A stretch of 64,000 nucleotides of DNA from Comamonadaceae bacterium (GCA_027488985.1 JAIYAR010000006.1:62001-126000); one strand, 5' to 3'. Shown: positions 56,696 through 64,000, numbered from the stretch's first letter. Notes: generated by a model from the sequence alone, not told the origin. A program made the numbers and translations.

Positions 56696-57385
56696 TCACT
56701 TGCCGGAAGTCGTTTTCTTGACAGGTTTTGCAGCCGGCTTGGCAGACTTACCCGCGGCTTTCTTGGCGACCGGCTTGGCCTTGCCTTTGGCGGAGGCTTT
56801 GACCTTGGCGCCTGGTCTGGCTTTGGGTTTGGGTTTGGGCGCAGCGCTCTTTACGGTCACTGCCTTGCCCGGAGGCGGCAGCATGTCTTCGGTCGAGAGG
56901 CCGTACCGATCGGCCATGGCAGCCCAACCGGTGCCCCTGGCCTTCTGGGGCAGGACGCCATCCATCGCTTGTTCGCCCTGCGGAGTGCGCAACACACCGC
57001 CATGCAGAGCGGCCTGCAACTGGTCCTGATTGGGGTAAGACACGCCTTGTTGCGCCAGTGCTCCCTGGGCCAGTTTGAGGGCCAAGCGCACTTCGCCGTA
57101 GCCCATGGGGCCGGTAGCAGGCGCCACACTCGCAGCGCCCTCAGTGGCGGTGGGGCGCCCGCTGCGCAGGGTAGTTACCAACTGGTCGGCGTCGTGGTGA
57201 TTGCCGATCCACCCACCAAACTCGGAGATCAGACGCTCGGTCGATGCGGCGTTGTCCAGCGTGGCGGTGGTGCCTTGTGCCTGCACCAGGGCAGGGCCAC
57301 TCAGGGCACAGACTGCCGCGAGCACCGTGGCACGCAGGCCACGCTGAAGCCACACAGGGCTGCAGATTTGAATCATCAAAGTCAT
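56696..57385 (-). CDS. Exported protein with Lys/Ala/Pro-rich basic tail, unknown function
   Basis: 229 residues. A signal peptide ends ALVQAQ near residue 37. The middle part, about 45-165, looks globular (LISEFGGWIGNHHDADQLVT, YPNQDQLQAALHGGVL, TGWAAMADRYGLS). The last 55 residues are a histone-H1-like run of Lys, Ala and Pro (APKPKPKARPGAKVKA, KKAAGKSAKPAAKPVKK). Such tails bind polyanions, so DNA, LPS or acidic polymers in the envelope are candidates. I do not recognise the family. Confidence 0.7.
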   Translation of the reverse strand: MTLMIQICSPVWLQRGLRATVLAAVCALSGPALVQAQGTTATLDNAASTERLISEFGGWIGNHHDADQLVTTLRSGRPTATEGAASVAPATGPMGYGEVRLALKLAQGALAQQGVSYPNQDQLQAALHGGVLRTPQGEQAMDGVLPQKARGTGWAAMADRYGLSTEDMLPPPGKAVTVKSAAPKPKPKARPGAKVKASAKGKAKPVAKKAAGKSAKPAAKPVKKTTSGK

Positions 57386-57432
57386 AAGCGCAAGCTTAGC
57401 CGCTCCGGGCGGACTGCCCGTCCCGGTGCGTG

Positions 57433-58473
57433 TTACGGATTGGTAAAGCCCTGCAACACATTCACTGCATTCACCCCCACCTCCTCCACGGCGTAACCGC
57501 CTTCAAAGATGAACACAGTCGGCAAGCCGGCTTTCGCCAGGCGCTCGCCGATGCGCAGGTAGTCGTCCGTCTTGAGCTTGAAGCCCGAAATCGGGTCGCC
57601 CTCAAAGGTGTCCATGCCCAGCGACACTACGAGTGCATCTGCGCCAAACTTGGCAATGCCCGCCAACGCAGTCTCCAGGGCCTGGGCCCAGGTGGCGTAG
57701 TCGGTGCCACGGGGCAGCGGCAGGTTGAGGTTGGCACCCAAACCCGCGCCGGTGCCGGTTTCATCCGCATGGCCCAAGTAGAACGGGTACTCGGTGCGCG
57801 GGTCGCCGTGGATGCTGGCGAAGTACACATCGGGCCGGTCGTAAAAGATGGCCTGGGTGCCATTGCCGTGGTGGTAGTCCACATCCAGCACTGCCACCTT
57901 GTGCATGCCGGCATTGCGCAGGTGCTGCGCGGCCAAGGCTGCGTTGTTCAGGAAGCAGTAGCCGCCAAAAAAGTCGGCCCCTGCGTGGTGGCCGGGCGGG
58001 CGGCTCAGGGCGAAGGCGGCACGGTCGCCGGCCAGCACGGCTTGCGCGGCGCTCAATGCGCAATGCGCACCGGCGCGTGAGGCCACCCAGGTACCGCTGG
58101 TAAAGGGCGTGCCCGCGTCGTACGAATAGAGGCCCACCTTGGCCGCGAAGTTGTCGGGCTCAATATCGGTGCGGAAGGTGCGTGTAGGCCAGACGGAGGG
58201 CAGGATGTCCTTGTCCACATTGGCTGGGTCCAGCGCCACCCACTGGTCCCAAGCCGTTGCTATAAAGTTCAGGTAGCGCGGGCTGTGGATTGCGGTGAGC
58301 GCGGTCTCTTCAAAGGCTTGCGGCTCCAGCACCGCCCCCAGTTGGCGGCGCTGCAGCTCAGCCAGCACATGGTCAGCACGGGCCGGGACCTCGAAGCACG
58401 GCACCAGCGCGCCACGGAACATTTCGACTTTGCCCTGGTGCTGGGCGTGGAGGTGGTTGTAGAAGGTTTTCAT
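57433..58473 (-). CDS. Histone-deacetylase-family amidohydrolase (acetylpolyamine amidohydrolase-like)
   Basis: 346-residue zinc amidohydrolase. Active-site parts are RPPGHHAGADFFGGYCFLNN, VLDVDYHHGNGTQAIF, the zinc Asp in VVSLGMDTFEGDP, and FIFEGGYAVEEVG. Residue pattern and length fit bacterial acetylpolyamine amidohydrolases, which deacetylate acetylputrescine or acetylcadaverine; other acetylated amines are possible. It is transcribed after the PPC gene, with a repeat copy between. Confidence 0.9.
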   Translation of the reverse strand: MKTFYNHLHAQHQGKVEMFRGALVPCFEVPARADHVLAELQRRQLGAVLEPQAFEETALTAIHSPRYLNFIATAWDQWVALDPANVDKDILPSVWPTRTFRTDIEPDNFAAKVGLYSYDAGTPFTSGTWVASRAGAHCALSAAQAVLAGDRAAFALSRPPGHHAGADFFGGYCFLNNAALAAQHLRNAGMHKVAVLDVDYHHGNGTQAIFYDRPDVYFASIHGDPRTEYPFYLGHADETGTGAGLGANLNLPLPRGTDYATWAQALETALAGIAKFGADALVVSLGMDTFEGDPISGFKLKTDDYLRIGERLAKAGLPTVFIFEGGYAVEEVGVNAVNVLQGFTNP

Positions 58474-58493
58474 GATGGCCTATGGAAAAAATT

Positions 58494-58543
58494 GGCCACT
58501 AACGCACGTCGAATATGCGCAAGCAGCTATCAAATGAGTAGCA
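58494..58543 (+). repeat. Dispersed 50-bp repeat, copy 9
   Basis: GGCCACTAACGCACGTCG, consensus core TATGCGCAAGCAGCTATC and end GTAGCA. It finishes two bases from the stop codon of the PPC gene (minus strand). Confidence 0.88.
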
Positions 58544-58545
58544 AA

Positions 58546-58956
58546 TTAGCTCTGCGGGCGGATCACCAGTTCATCGTATCCGGTGAGCAAGTCCGGCTCG
58601 CGGGTGAACTGCCAGTCTGGCAGCAGAGCCAGCAGCACCTCTGCAGTGGTGAGCACGATGCAACCCGGCGCCACATGTCCGCCCAGCACCTGCCCATTGG
58701 CGGTGGAAACGGCCATGTGCATGTGCGAACCGGTCTTGTCGCCACCGGCAGCCACCGTGCCCGAGAGGGTGAGGATCTCCATGCTCTCGGTCAGCCGCGT
58801 GGGCTGCGCTGCACCTGCCAAGCGGATGCCGGCAGTAGATAGGCTGCCGATGCCGGACAGCACAAACGCTGCGCGGCAGTTCTGGGCGAGGACTGCGGCT
58901 TCCAGCGCGGCGCGCAGGTCTTGGCCGGGGGTGAGACGAACAGGAAACGGCTTCAT
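58546..58956 (-). CDS. PPC/DUF296-domain protein
   Basis: 136 residues from the ATG at 58956, preceded by GAGAGGGA. It is a single plant-and-prokaryote-conserved domain: FPVRLTPGQDLRAALEA, AAFVLSGIGSLSTAGIRLA, the histidine pair in GSHMHMAVS and GGHVAPGCIVLTTAEVLL. In plants this domain joins AT-hook proteins. The bacterial role is unknown and metal binding by the histidines is likely. Confidence 0.85.
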   Translation of the reverse strand: MKPFPVRLTPGQDLRAALEAAVLAQNCRAAFVLSGIGSLSTAGIRLAGAAQPTRLTESMEILTLSGTVAAGGDKTGSHMHMAVSTANGQVLGGHVAPGCIVLTTAEVLLALLPDWQFTREPDLLTGYDELVIRPQS

Positions 58957-58973
58957 CAAATCCCTCTCAAATC

Positions 58974-59023
58974 GGCTGCTAGCGCCCATAAAGTATGCGC
59001 AAGCAGCTCCTTATTTGATAGCA
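58974..59023 (+). repeat. Dispersed 50-bp repeat, copy 10
   Basis: CTAGCGCCCATAAAG, core TATGCGCAAGCAGCTCC and end GATAGCA. It lies 22 bases past the murA-like stop and 17 bases before the PPC start, hence in the PPC gene leader. Confidence 0.85.
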
Positions 59024-59045
59024 AGCACGCTTGCGCGCGCCGTCT

Positions 59046-60326
59046 TCAGTTGGGCTTGTGGGTGATGCGTGCGCCCAGGGCGAGCAGCTTTTCGTCCAGC
59101 TTTTCGTAGCCGCGCTGGATCATGTTGGCGTTCTGCACCGTGGACTTGCCGCTGGCGCACAGGGCGGCGCCCAAGAGGGCCATGCCGGCACGGATGTCGG
59201 GGCTGGGCAAGGTGGTGCCGCGCAGGCGGCTTTTGCCGCTGATGACCACGCGGTGCGGGTCGCACACCACGGCGGCGGCGCCCATGCCGATGAGCTTGTC
59301 CACAAAGTACAGGCGCGACTCGAACATCTTCTCGAAGAACAGCACATTGCCTTCCACCTGCGTGGCGAGCGTGATCATGCAGCTCATCTGGTCGGTGGCG
59401 AACTGGGGCCAGGGGCCGTCACCGATGACGGGCATGGCGCCGTCAAAGTCGCGGGTGACCTGCATGCGCTGGTTGCCGGACAGGAAGATGTGTTTGTCGT
59501 GCAAGTCGATCTTGACACCCAGGGTTTCGAACACGCGGTGGCACATGCCGTAGGCGTGCTTGTCGGTGCCCTCCACCGTAATTTCGCCACCGGTGGCAGC
59601 GGCCAGCGCCAGGTAGGACGCAGCCTCGATGTGGTCGTGGCACACGGTGTAGGTGGTGCCGTGCAGCGAGTCCACGCCTTCCACGCTGAGCTGGTTGGTG
59701 CCGATGCCGCTGATCTTGGCGCCCATGGCGTTGAGCAGGTGGGCCAGGTCTTGCACATGCGGCTCGCACGCAGCATTGCGGATCAGGGTGTGGCCACGGC
59801 TTACGGCGGCAGCCATGAGGATGTGCTCGGTGCCGGTGACGGACGGTTCGTCAAAAAACAGCTCGGCGCCCGTCAGCGGGCCGGGCATGGTGAAGTCGTA
59901 AACGCCATTGATGCTGACCTTGGCGCCCAACTTTTGCAGGCCGTAAAAATGCGTGTCCAAGCGGCGGCGGCCGATGACATCGCCCCCCGGTGGGAACAAG
60001 CGCGCGGAGCCGGTGCGGTGCAAGAGGCCGGCCACACACAAGATGGAGGTGCGCACCTTGTTGCACAGGGCCTGGCCGATTTCGCTGGTGCGCACGCTGG
60101 CCACATGGATGCTGACGCGCTCGCCGCTGCGTTCGACCTTGCCGCCGATTTCGACGATCACGTCCAGCATGTGGCGCACGTCGATGATATCGGGCACGTT
60201 GTCGAGGATGACTTCCTGGTCCGTCAGGATGCAGGCCGCGATCATGGGCAGGATGGCGTTTTTGTTGCCGGAAGCGCGAATGGTGCCTCGCAGGGGCACG
60301 CCGCCTTCAATTTCAAATGTCGACAT
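59046..60326 (-). CDS. UDP-N-acetylglucosamine enolpyruvyl transferase MurA-like, Cys-to-Asp form
   Basis: 426 residues with the enolpyruvyl transferase fold. K22 (RASGNKNAILPM) and the SPDIRAGMALLGA region near the end are conserved. In the active loop, E. coli MurA has Cys115 (GGCAIG); here the sequence is FPPGGDVIGRRRLDTHF with D116. Asp at this place is known from naturally fosfomycin-insensitive MurA enzymes. Because the housekeeping murA of related bacteria lies with the his genes, this is probably a second copy with its own role, though it may be the only one. Reaction and substrate are inferred. Confidence 0.85.
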   Translation of the reverse strand: MSTFEIEGGVPLRGTIRASGNKNAILPMIAACILTDQEVILDNVPDIIDVRHMLDVIVEIGGKVERSGERVSIHVASVRTSEIGQALCNKVRTSILCVAGLLHRTGSARLFPPGGDVIGRRRLDTHFYGLQKLGAKVSINGVYDFTMPGPLTGAELFFDEPSVTGTEHILMAAAVSRGHTLIRNAACEPHVQDLAHLLNAMGAKISGIGTNQLSVEGVDSLHGTTYTVCHDHIEAASYLALAAATGGEITVEGTDKHAYGMCHRVFETLGVKIDLHDKHIFLSGNQRMQVTRDFDGAMPVIGDGPWPQFATDQMSCMITLATQVEGNVLFFEKMFESRLYFVDKLIGMGAAAVVCDPHRVVISGKSRLRGTTLPSPDIRAGMALLGAALCASGKSTVQNANMIQRGYEKLDEKLLALGARITHKPN

Positions 60327-60411
60327 GGTGAGATTCAGTGTTGGGAGGCCGGGGTTTTCCGGCTGAGGGGGAGATTGTTACCGCTCCGGGCCTTGTTTCT
60401 GTAACTTTGTG

Positions 60412-60426
60412 CTGTAACGATTACAG
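60412..60426. promoter_or_regulatory. Short dyad upstream of the murA-like gene
   Basis: CTGTAA-CGA-TTACAG is a perfect 6-base inverted repeat 86 bases before the murA-like start, with a further TGTAAC copy at 60400-60405. It may be an operator. No regulator gene is adjacent and it may be chance. Confidence 0.3.
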
Positions 60427-60450
60427 GAACCGCGACGAAGTTGGCACTTT

Positions 60451-61167
60451 TCAGGCGGCCAGCCAGCGGGCGAAGGTGGTGTTGACGGCGTCGGGCTGCT
60501 CCATCGTGCTCATGTGGCCGCAGTCTTCCAGCACCACCAGCTCGGCGCGTACAGCGTGCATGGCATCCACCATGGCCTGGTGCTGCTCGGGCGGGCTCCA
60601 GGCGTCTTGCCGGCCGGTGAGCACCAACGTCGGGCAGGTGATGCCGGCAAGCACCGGTGCGGCATCGGGCCGGGCGAGTAGCGCATTGATTTGCGCCGCA
60701 AACTGGGCAGGGCTGCTGCGCTCCAGCATGGCGAGCACTTGCTCGAACACCGGGCCACCCACCACGGCAGGGTGCACCATGGGGCGGGCCCACATGGTGC
60801 CCATGGCCCGCATGCCGGCGCGCTGCGCGTGCGACAGCAGGGCCATGCGGCCGGCACTTTCTTTGGCGCCGGCTTCGCCTTCGGCCAAGGGGTGAATACC
60901 GGTGTCCAGCAAGGCCAGGCGCTCTACCCGCTCGGGGGCCAGGCGCATCACCTCCAGGGCCACGCGCCCACCCATGCTGTGGCCTGCCAGGGCAAAAGTG
61001 GCAGGGGCGGCGACGAGCACCTGCTGCGCCATGGCGGTGAGCGAATCGGTCAGGCCCCAGTCCATCACCATGCAGTGGTGGCTGGCCGACAGGGCTTGCA
61101 CCTGCGGCGCCCACACAGCGGCATCACACATCAAGCCGGGGAGCAATACGAGAGTTTTGGTAGTCAA
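60451..61167 (-). CDS. Alpha/beta-fold hydrolase
   Basis: About 238 residues with the nucleophile elbow FALAGHSMGGRVAL, catalytic Asp region LVLTGRQDAWSPPEQ and final His in LEDCGHMSTMEQPD. The start is set at TTG 61167, which has GGAG six bases upstream. A GTG at 61182 lies within the repeat and lacks a site. It resembles small esterases such as the BioH or carboxylesterase type; the substrate is unknown. Confidence 0.82.
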   Translation of the reverse strand: MTTKTLVLLPGLMCDAAVWAPQVQALSASHHCMVMDWGLTDSLTAMAQQVLVAAPATFALAGHSMGGRVALEVMRLAPERVERLALLDTGIHPLAEGEAGAKESAGRMALLSHAQRAGMRAMGTMWARPMVHPAVVGGPVFEQVLAMLERSSPAQFAAQINALLARPDAAPVLAGITCPTLVLTGRQDAWSPPEQHQAMVDAMHAVRAELVVLEDCGHMSTMEQPDAVNTTFARWLAA

Positions 61168-61171
61168 ATCA

Positions 61172-61220
61172 GGCTCCAGCACTCGCCGAATAGGCGCGAG
61201 CAGCTATCAAAAATATAGTG
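61172..61220 (+). repeat. Dispersed 50-bp repeat, copy 11
   Basis: Core AGGCGCGAGCAGCTATC followed by AAAAATATAG; the last bases differ from TAGCA. It lies 47 bases past the histidine kinase stop and covers the leader of the hydrolase gene, supplying the GGAG used by that gene's start. Confidence 0.8.
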
Positions 61221-61267
61221 AAGTTATGAGAGCGCTAGGGCAAAAATTGTCCGCCCGGCGCGGCAGC

Positions 61268-62674
61268 TCACACTGTAGCGGCTGGCAGAGCGATTTCAAT
61301 CACCAGGCCCGGCTGCGCATTGCGCACCGCAAAGCTGCCGCCATGCGCCTGCGCCACCAGGCGGCACAGGTAGAGGCCCAAGCCCACGCCACCACCTTCG
61401 CGGGTGCGGGCCGCATCCGGCCGGAAGAAGGGCTGGCCCAGGTTGGGCAACTGGTTCTCCTCCACACCGGTGCCGAAGTCGCGCACGGCGATCGACAACT
61501 GCCCGTTCGTCCATTGCACAGTGATTTGCGGCGCGACAGACGCCCCCGCGCTGTGGCGCAAGGCGTTATCCAACAGGTTGCGCACCAACAACCGGATGCG
61601 GGTCGGGTCCAGCTGCAGGCGGGGCAAGGCCGTGGGCAGCTGCATGTCAATCAACGGGCCAGCATCAGCTTCCGCGGTGGCATGCGCAGTTTGCAGCTCG
61701 CAGACCACGTCTTCCACCAATGTGCACACGTCTACCGCCTCGCGGTGGAGAGCAGCATGCGGGCTGGCCAGGCGTTCGCTTTCCAGCAAGTCGGTGACCA
61801 AGTCGCGCATGAGGGCCAGATCGCGCAAGAGCGCATCGCGGCCGGGCTGCACATCGGCCGTCTCAGGCAGCAGTTCGGTGTTCAGGCGGGCACGGGTCAA
61901 AGGGCTGCGCAGCTCGTGGCTGATGGCCAGCAGCAAGGTGCGCTTGGCCTCCAACATCTGGTGGATGTCGGCGCCCATGGTGTTGATGGTGGCAGCCAGT
62001 TCGCCCAGCTCATCAGGGTGGTGGGAGCGGCGCACAGGGATGGCCTGCCCGAATTCGCCCGCCCCGAAACGTAGGGCGCCGGCGCGGATATCGTCCAGCG
62101 GGCGCAACATGCGGCGCACCCGCACATAGGCCAGCGTGGTGAGCACCAGAAGGGTGAACAACGTGATCCAGCCGATAAAGCGGGGCCGATCGTGCCAAGC
62201 CTGCACACTCACCCCGAATTGGATGAGGTGCCCGTCGGCCGTGTTGCGCACATAGAAGCGAGGGCTCTCGGCCTCCCGCGGTTCGTCGTCCTTCCAGTCG
62301 TGTTGTTTGTCGGGCTGGTCGGGGTTGCTGCGCCAGTTGATCTGCGGACCGCTGATGCGCACGCTCAAGGGAAGGCGCTGGGTGATGGCGCGGGCGCGCT
62401 CTATGTCAGGCGGGTCACCGATTTCCTTAGCTAATTTGTCGATGTAGTCGGCCACCAGCGGCTTGGCCGCATCGCGCCAGCCGATGCTGAGCGCTGCCTG
62501 CATGCCGAACATGAAGGTAGAGGCCATGGCAAGCGCCAGCAGCACAAACATGGCAATGAGCCGCACGCGCAGTGAGTGCACGAGGGCGTGCTTGGCCTGG
62601 CGCTGGGCGCGGATGAAATCCCGCACACCCGGCCAGCCCCGGCAGACGCGCCACCAATCGGCCCACATGCTCAT
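61268..62674 (-). CDS. Membrane sensor histidine kinase (OmpR-partner type)
   Basis: 468 residues. Helix 1 lies at about 38-60, a periplasmic loop to about 165 and helix 2 at 167-185. A HAMP domain follows (RRMLRPLDDIRAGALRFGAG), then HisKA with H253 in LLLAISHELRSPLTR. The ATPase domain has NLLDNALRHS, VRDFGTGVEE and GGGVGLGLYLCR. The periplasmic loop is Asp/Glu/His-rich in part (PDKQHDWKDDEPREAE), which could bind metal ions. The start overlaps the regulator stop by ATGA. Confidence 0.92.
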   Translation of the reverse strand: MSMWADWWRVCRGWPGVRDFIRAQRQAKHALVHSLRVRLIAMFVLLALAMASTFMFGMQAALSIGWRDAAKPLVADYIDKLAKEIGDPPDIERARAITQRLPLSVRISGPQINWRSNPDQPDKQHDWKDDEPREAESPRFYVRNTADGHLIQFGVSVQAWHDRPRFIGWITLFTLLVLTTLAYVRVRRMLRPLDDIRAGALRFGAGEFGQAIPVRRSHHPDELGELAATINTMGADIHQMLEAKRTLLLAISHELRSPLTRARLNTELLPETADVQPGRDALLRDLALMRDLVTDLLESERLASPHAALHREAVDVCTLVEDVVCELQTAHATAEADAGPLIDMQLPTALPRLQLDPTRIRLLVRNLLDNALRHSAGASVAPQITVQWTNGQLSIAVRDFGTGVEENQLPNLGQPFFRPDAARTREGGGVGLGLYLCRLVAQAHGGSFAVRNAQPGLVIEIALPAATV

Positions 62675-63384
62675 GCGGCACTTCCTGCCGATGTGGCCAA
62701 TGGGGCCAGCGCCAGCGTGTAGCCCGCGTTGCGCAAAGTCTTGATGCAGTCCAGCGGCTCCAGCTTTTTGCGCAGGCGGCTGACCACAATGTCCACTGCG
62801 CGGGTGTAGAGCTCGGCCTCATGGCCACGCAGCTGATTCAAAATGTCGTCCCGACTGAACACCTTGCCCGGCGCGCGAGCCAGCAGGAGCAGCAAATCGA
62901 ACTCGGTGCCTGTGAGGTCTACCGCATCGCCGTTGCGCTGCACGGTGCGGGTGGCGACGTCAATGCGCAGGCCCTGAAAGTACAGGAGGTTGGGGTCGGC
63001 CGCAGTAGCCTTGGGCGAGGCGGGTGCGCGTCGGCGCAACACGGTTTGCACCCGGGCCACCAGCTCGCGTGGCTCAAAAGGTTTGGGCACATAGTCATCT
63101 GCACCCAGCTCCAGGCCCACCACCCGGTCCATCACCTCACCGCGTGCGGTGAGCATGACGATGGGCAGGTCACTGTCTTTGCGGATAGCGCGGCACAAGG
63201 CAAAACCATCCATCTCGGGCAGCATCACATCGAGAATGGCCGCATCGATGCCGCCCTGCGCCAGCCGCGCCAGCCCGTCACTTGGGCGCAGGCAGTGCTC
63301 CAGCGCCATGTCGAAGCGAGAGAAGTAGGCGGCCAGAGGGCCGCCAAGCTGGGTGTCGTCATCGATGAGCAGAATGCGGTGCAT
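62671..63384 (-). CDS. OmpR-family response regulator
   Basis: 237 residues: acidic pocket ILLIDDDTQ, phosphorylated D52 in AAILDVMLPEMDGF and the receiver Lys in YVPKPFEPRELV. A carboxy winged helix completes it (VDLTGTEFDLLLLLARAPGK, YTRAVDIVVSRLRKKLEP). It lies five bases after a small gene and a Spy/CpxP-like gene on the same strand, so these envelope genes and the kinase form one unit, like CpxP with CpxRA. Confidence 0.94.
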   Translation of the reverse strand: MHRILLIDDDTQLGGPLAAYFSRFDMALEHCLRPSDGLARLAQGGIDAAILDVMLPEMDGFALCRAIRKDSDLPIVMLTARGEVMDRVVGLELGADDYVPKPFEPRELVARVQTVLRRRAPASPKATAADPNLLYFQGLRIDVATRTVQRNGDAVDLTGTEFDLLLLLARAPGKVFSRDDILNQLRGHEAELYTRAVDIVVSRLRKKLEPLDCIKTLRNAGYTLALAPLATSAGSAA

Positions 63385-63389
63385 AGGCT

Positions 63390-63698
63390 TCAGTGGGTTG
63401 CCTGCCTATTGTCACACCCGGAAAGCCGGCTGCGGTGGCGTTGAATCAGGCTTCGCACGCGGTCGCGCTCGGCATCGGCCAGCCGGTCAAACAGGTCGGC
63501 GGCTCTTTGCACATCGTGTAGCACCTGGGGCACGTACCCCGGGCGGCGCTCCAGCAGACGCAGGGCGTGCTCGCGGTCGAAACGCGGGCCCCATACCAGA
63601 GCCATGACTTCGGCGTGGGGCTCCTCGTAGCCTTCCAGCACCACCGCTCCGTAGGCGCGTAGCGGCGCCGCAATGGCGCTCAGGGTTGCGGGCGCCAT
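63390..63698 (-). CDS. Small helical protein next to Spy/CpxP gene
   Basis: 102 residues, no signal peptide, predicted mostly helical. FDREHALRLLERRPGYVPQV and DLFDRLADAERDRVRSLIQ recall the helical LTxxQ-type pattern of Spy/CpxP proteins but without clear motifs. The ATG at 63698 lies five bases after the upstream stop. It may be a cytoplasmic or broken relative of the adjacent Spy-like protein. Confidence 0.55.
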   Translation of the reverse strand: MAPATLSAIAAPLRAYGAVVLEGYEEPHAEVMALVWGPRFDREHALRLLERRPGYVPQVLHDVQRAADLFDRLADAERDRVRSLIQRHRSRLSGCDNRQATH

Positions 63699-63703
63699 GA
63701 CGC

Positions 63704-64000
63704 TCAGCCCCGGCTGAACCAGCGACCACGACCATCCAGGTACTCGCGCACCTTTTGTTGCTGGGTCGTGTTCAGGCTGTTGTAGAAGTTGGCCATCGCG
63801 GCAATGACTTCGGGGCTCTTGGTTTGGATGGCGGCGGTTTTTTCATTGATCAGCGTTTGGGCGCGGGTGGCATCAAACTTGTCGCCGGCCACGAGGGCCT
63901 TCACTTCAGCACGCGGATCCGTAGTCTGGCCGATAAGGGCTGCACGTTGCTCAAACATTTTGTCGCCCACGACAGCCAGCAGCTTCTTCTGGTCAGCGTT
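63704..64000 (-). CDS. Spy/CpxP-family periplasmic protein (5' end outside window)
   Basis: The frame is open to the window edge (NADQKKLLAVVGDKMFEQR), so the start and signal peptide lie beyond it. The visible 98 residues match Spy/CpxP: VKALVAGDKFDATRAQTLIN, an all-helical middle, and the LTxxQ-type motif as LNTTQQQKVREYL near the end. Such proteins act as periplasmic chaperones or as brakes on an envelope-stress kinase, in keeping with the two-component genes downstream. Confidence 0.85.
   Translation of the reverse strand, partial: NADQKKLLAVVGDKMFEQRAALIGQTTDPRAEVKALVAGDKFDATRAQTLINEKTAAIQTKSPEVIAAMANFYNSLNTTQQQKVREYLDGRGRWFSRG

Noticed and set aside
58232..58285. Possible twelfth repeat copy inside the amidohydrolase gene (TTGCTATAAAG...GTAGCG)
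   Set aside because: The left part and core do not match, and the encoded YLNFIATAWDQW fits the normal HDAC-family sequence at this place.
1..64000. CRISPR array, prophage, insertion sequence, tRNA or rRNA genes
   Set aside because: No regular direct repeats with spacers, no transposase or integrase domains, and no tRNA-like cloverleaf or rRNA stretch were recognised.

Overview
The window is chromosomal DNA from a betaproteobacterium. The best fit is family Comamonadaceae, close to Rhodoferax, Polaromonas or Acidovorax. This placement is an inference from gene content (a compact xylFHG-ROK-xylBA operon, midA-SDR-folB-folB-ttcA, a SAH riboswitch ahead of ahcY-tlyA-metF, rplM-rpsI next to bactofilin and erpA), from the high GC, and from a dispersed repeat with core TGCGCAAGCAGCTATC that I associate with this family. 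I saw no rRNA, tRNA, CRISPR array, prophage or intact insertion sequence. No stretch over 300 bases lacks a gene.

Layout. 1-1617: end of a myo-inositol operon (iolE partial, iolB). 1836-13049: a long same-strand cluster for D-xylose: binding protein, permease, single-domain ATPase, ROK repressor, xylulokinase, xylose isomerase and a Gfo/Idh/MocA oxidoreductase. It runs directly into an exported FG-GAP/ASPIC-UnbV protein and an exported vanadium-haloperoxidase-type enzyme. 13081-18219: a ROK sugar kinase, a small mannose-6-phosphate-isomerase-type cupin and an FbpABC ferric iron importer. 18362-25700: a MidA-type methyltransferase, a pterin/folate cluster (SDR plus two FolB paralogues), ttcA, a lipoprotein, a phosphatase, a membrane protein and a fusion of an AGMO-like hydroxylase with a lysoplasmalogenase domain. 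25715-33171: an AT-richer surface acyltransferase, ruvB and ruvA separated by an alpha carbonic anhydrase and a DUF1161 gene, then phoH-ybeY.

33373-43063: a VOC protein, an AraC regulator, dtd, a FixJ-type two-component system followed by a secreted HbpS/GlcG protein, an ankyrin protein, tyrS, an M23 peptidase, anmK and erpA. 43124-48095: bactofilin, a DUF6776 protein, rpsI-rplM, a membrane Ser/Thr kinase and rlmJ. 48108-51736: metF, tlyA and ahcY behind a SAH riboswitch, a unit that clears S-adenosylhomocysteine and regenerates methyl groups. 51810-64000: a LacI regulator, prfC, a HAD phosphatase, an MFS transporter, a secreted basic-tailed protein, an acetylpolyamine amidohydrolase, a PPC/DUF296 protein, a MurA paralogue with Asp instead of the catalytic Cys, an alpha/beta hydrolase, and an OmpR-type two-component system with Spy/CpxP-type genes.

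The most unusual observation is the dispersed repeat of about 50 bp. I find eleven copies. Seven lie just past stop codons, and four lie inside open reading frames without breaking them (ROK kinase, hydroxylase/lysoplasmalogenase fusion, TlyA, HAD phosphatase). Three of the four coding copies are read in the same antisense frame and give related peptides. The fourth is read in the sense direction and has lost the stop codon the element normally carries there. This resembles the protein-inserting Rickettsia palindromic elements. Coordinates and motifs were read by eye. Family names come from recognised motifs, not from database searches.
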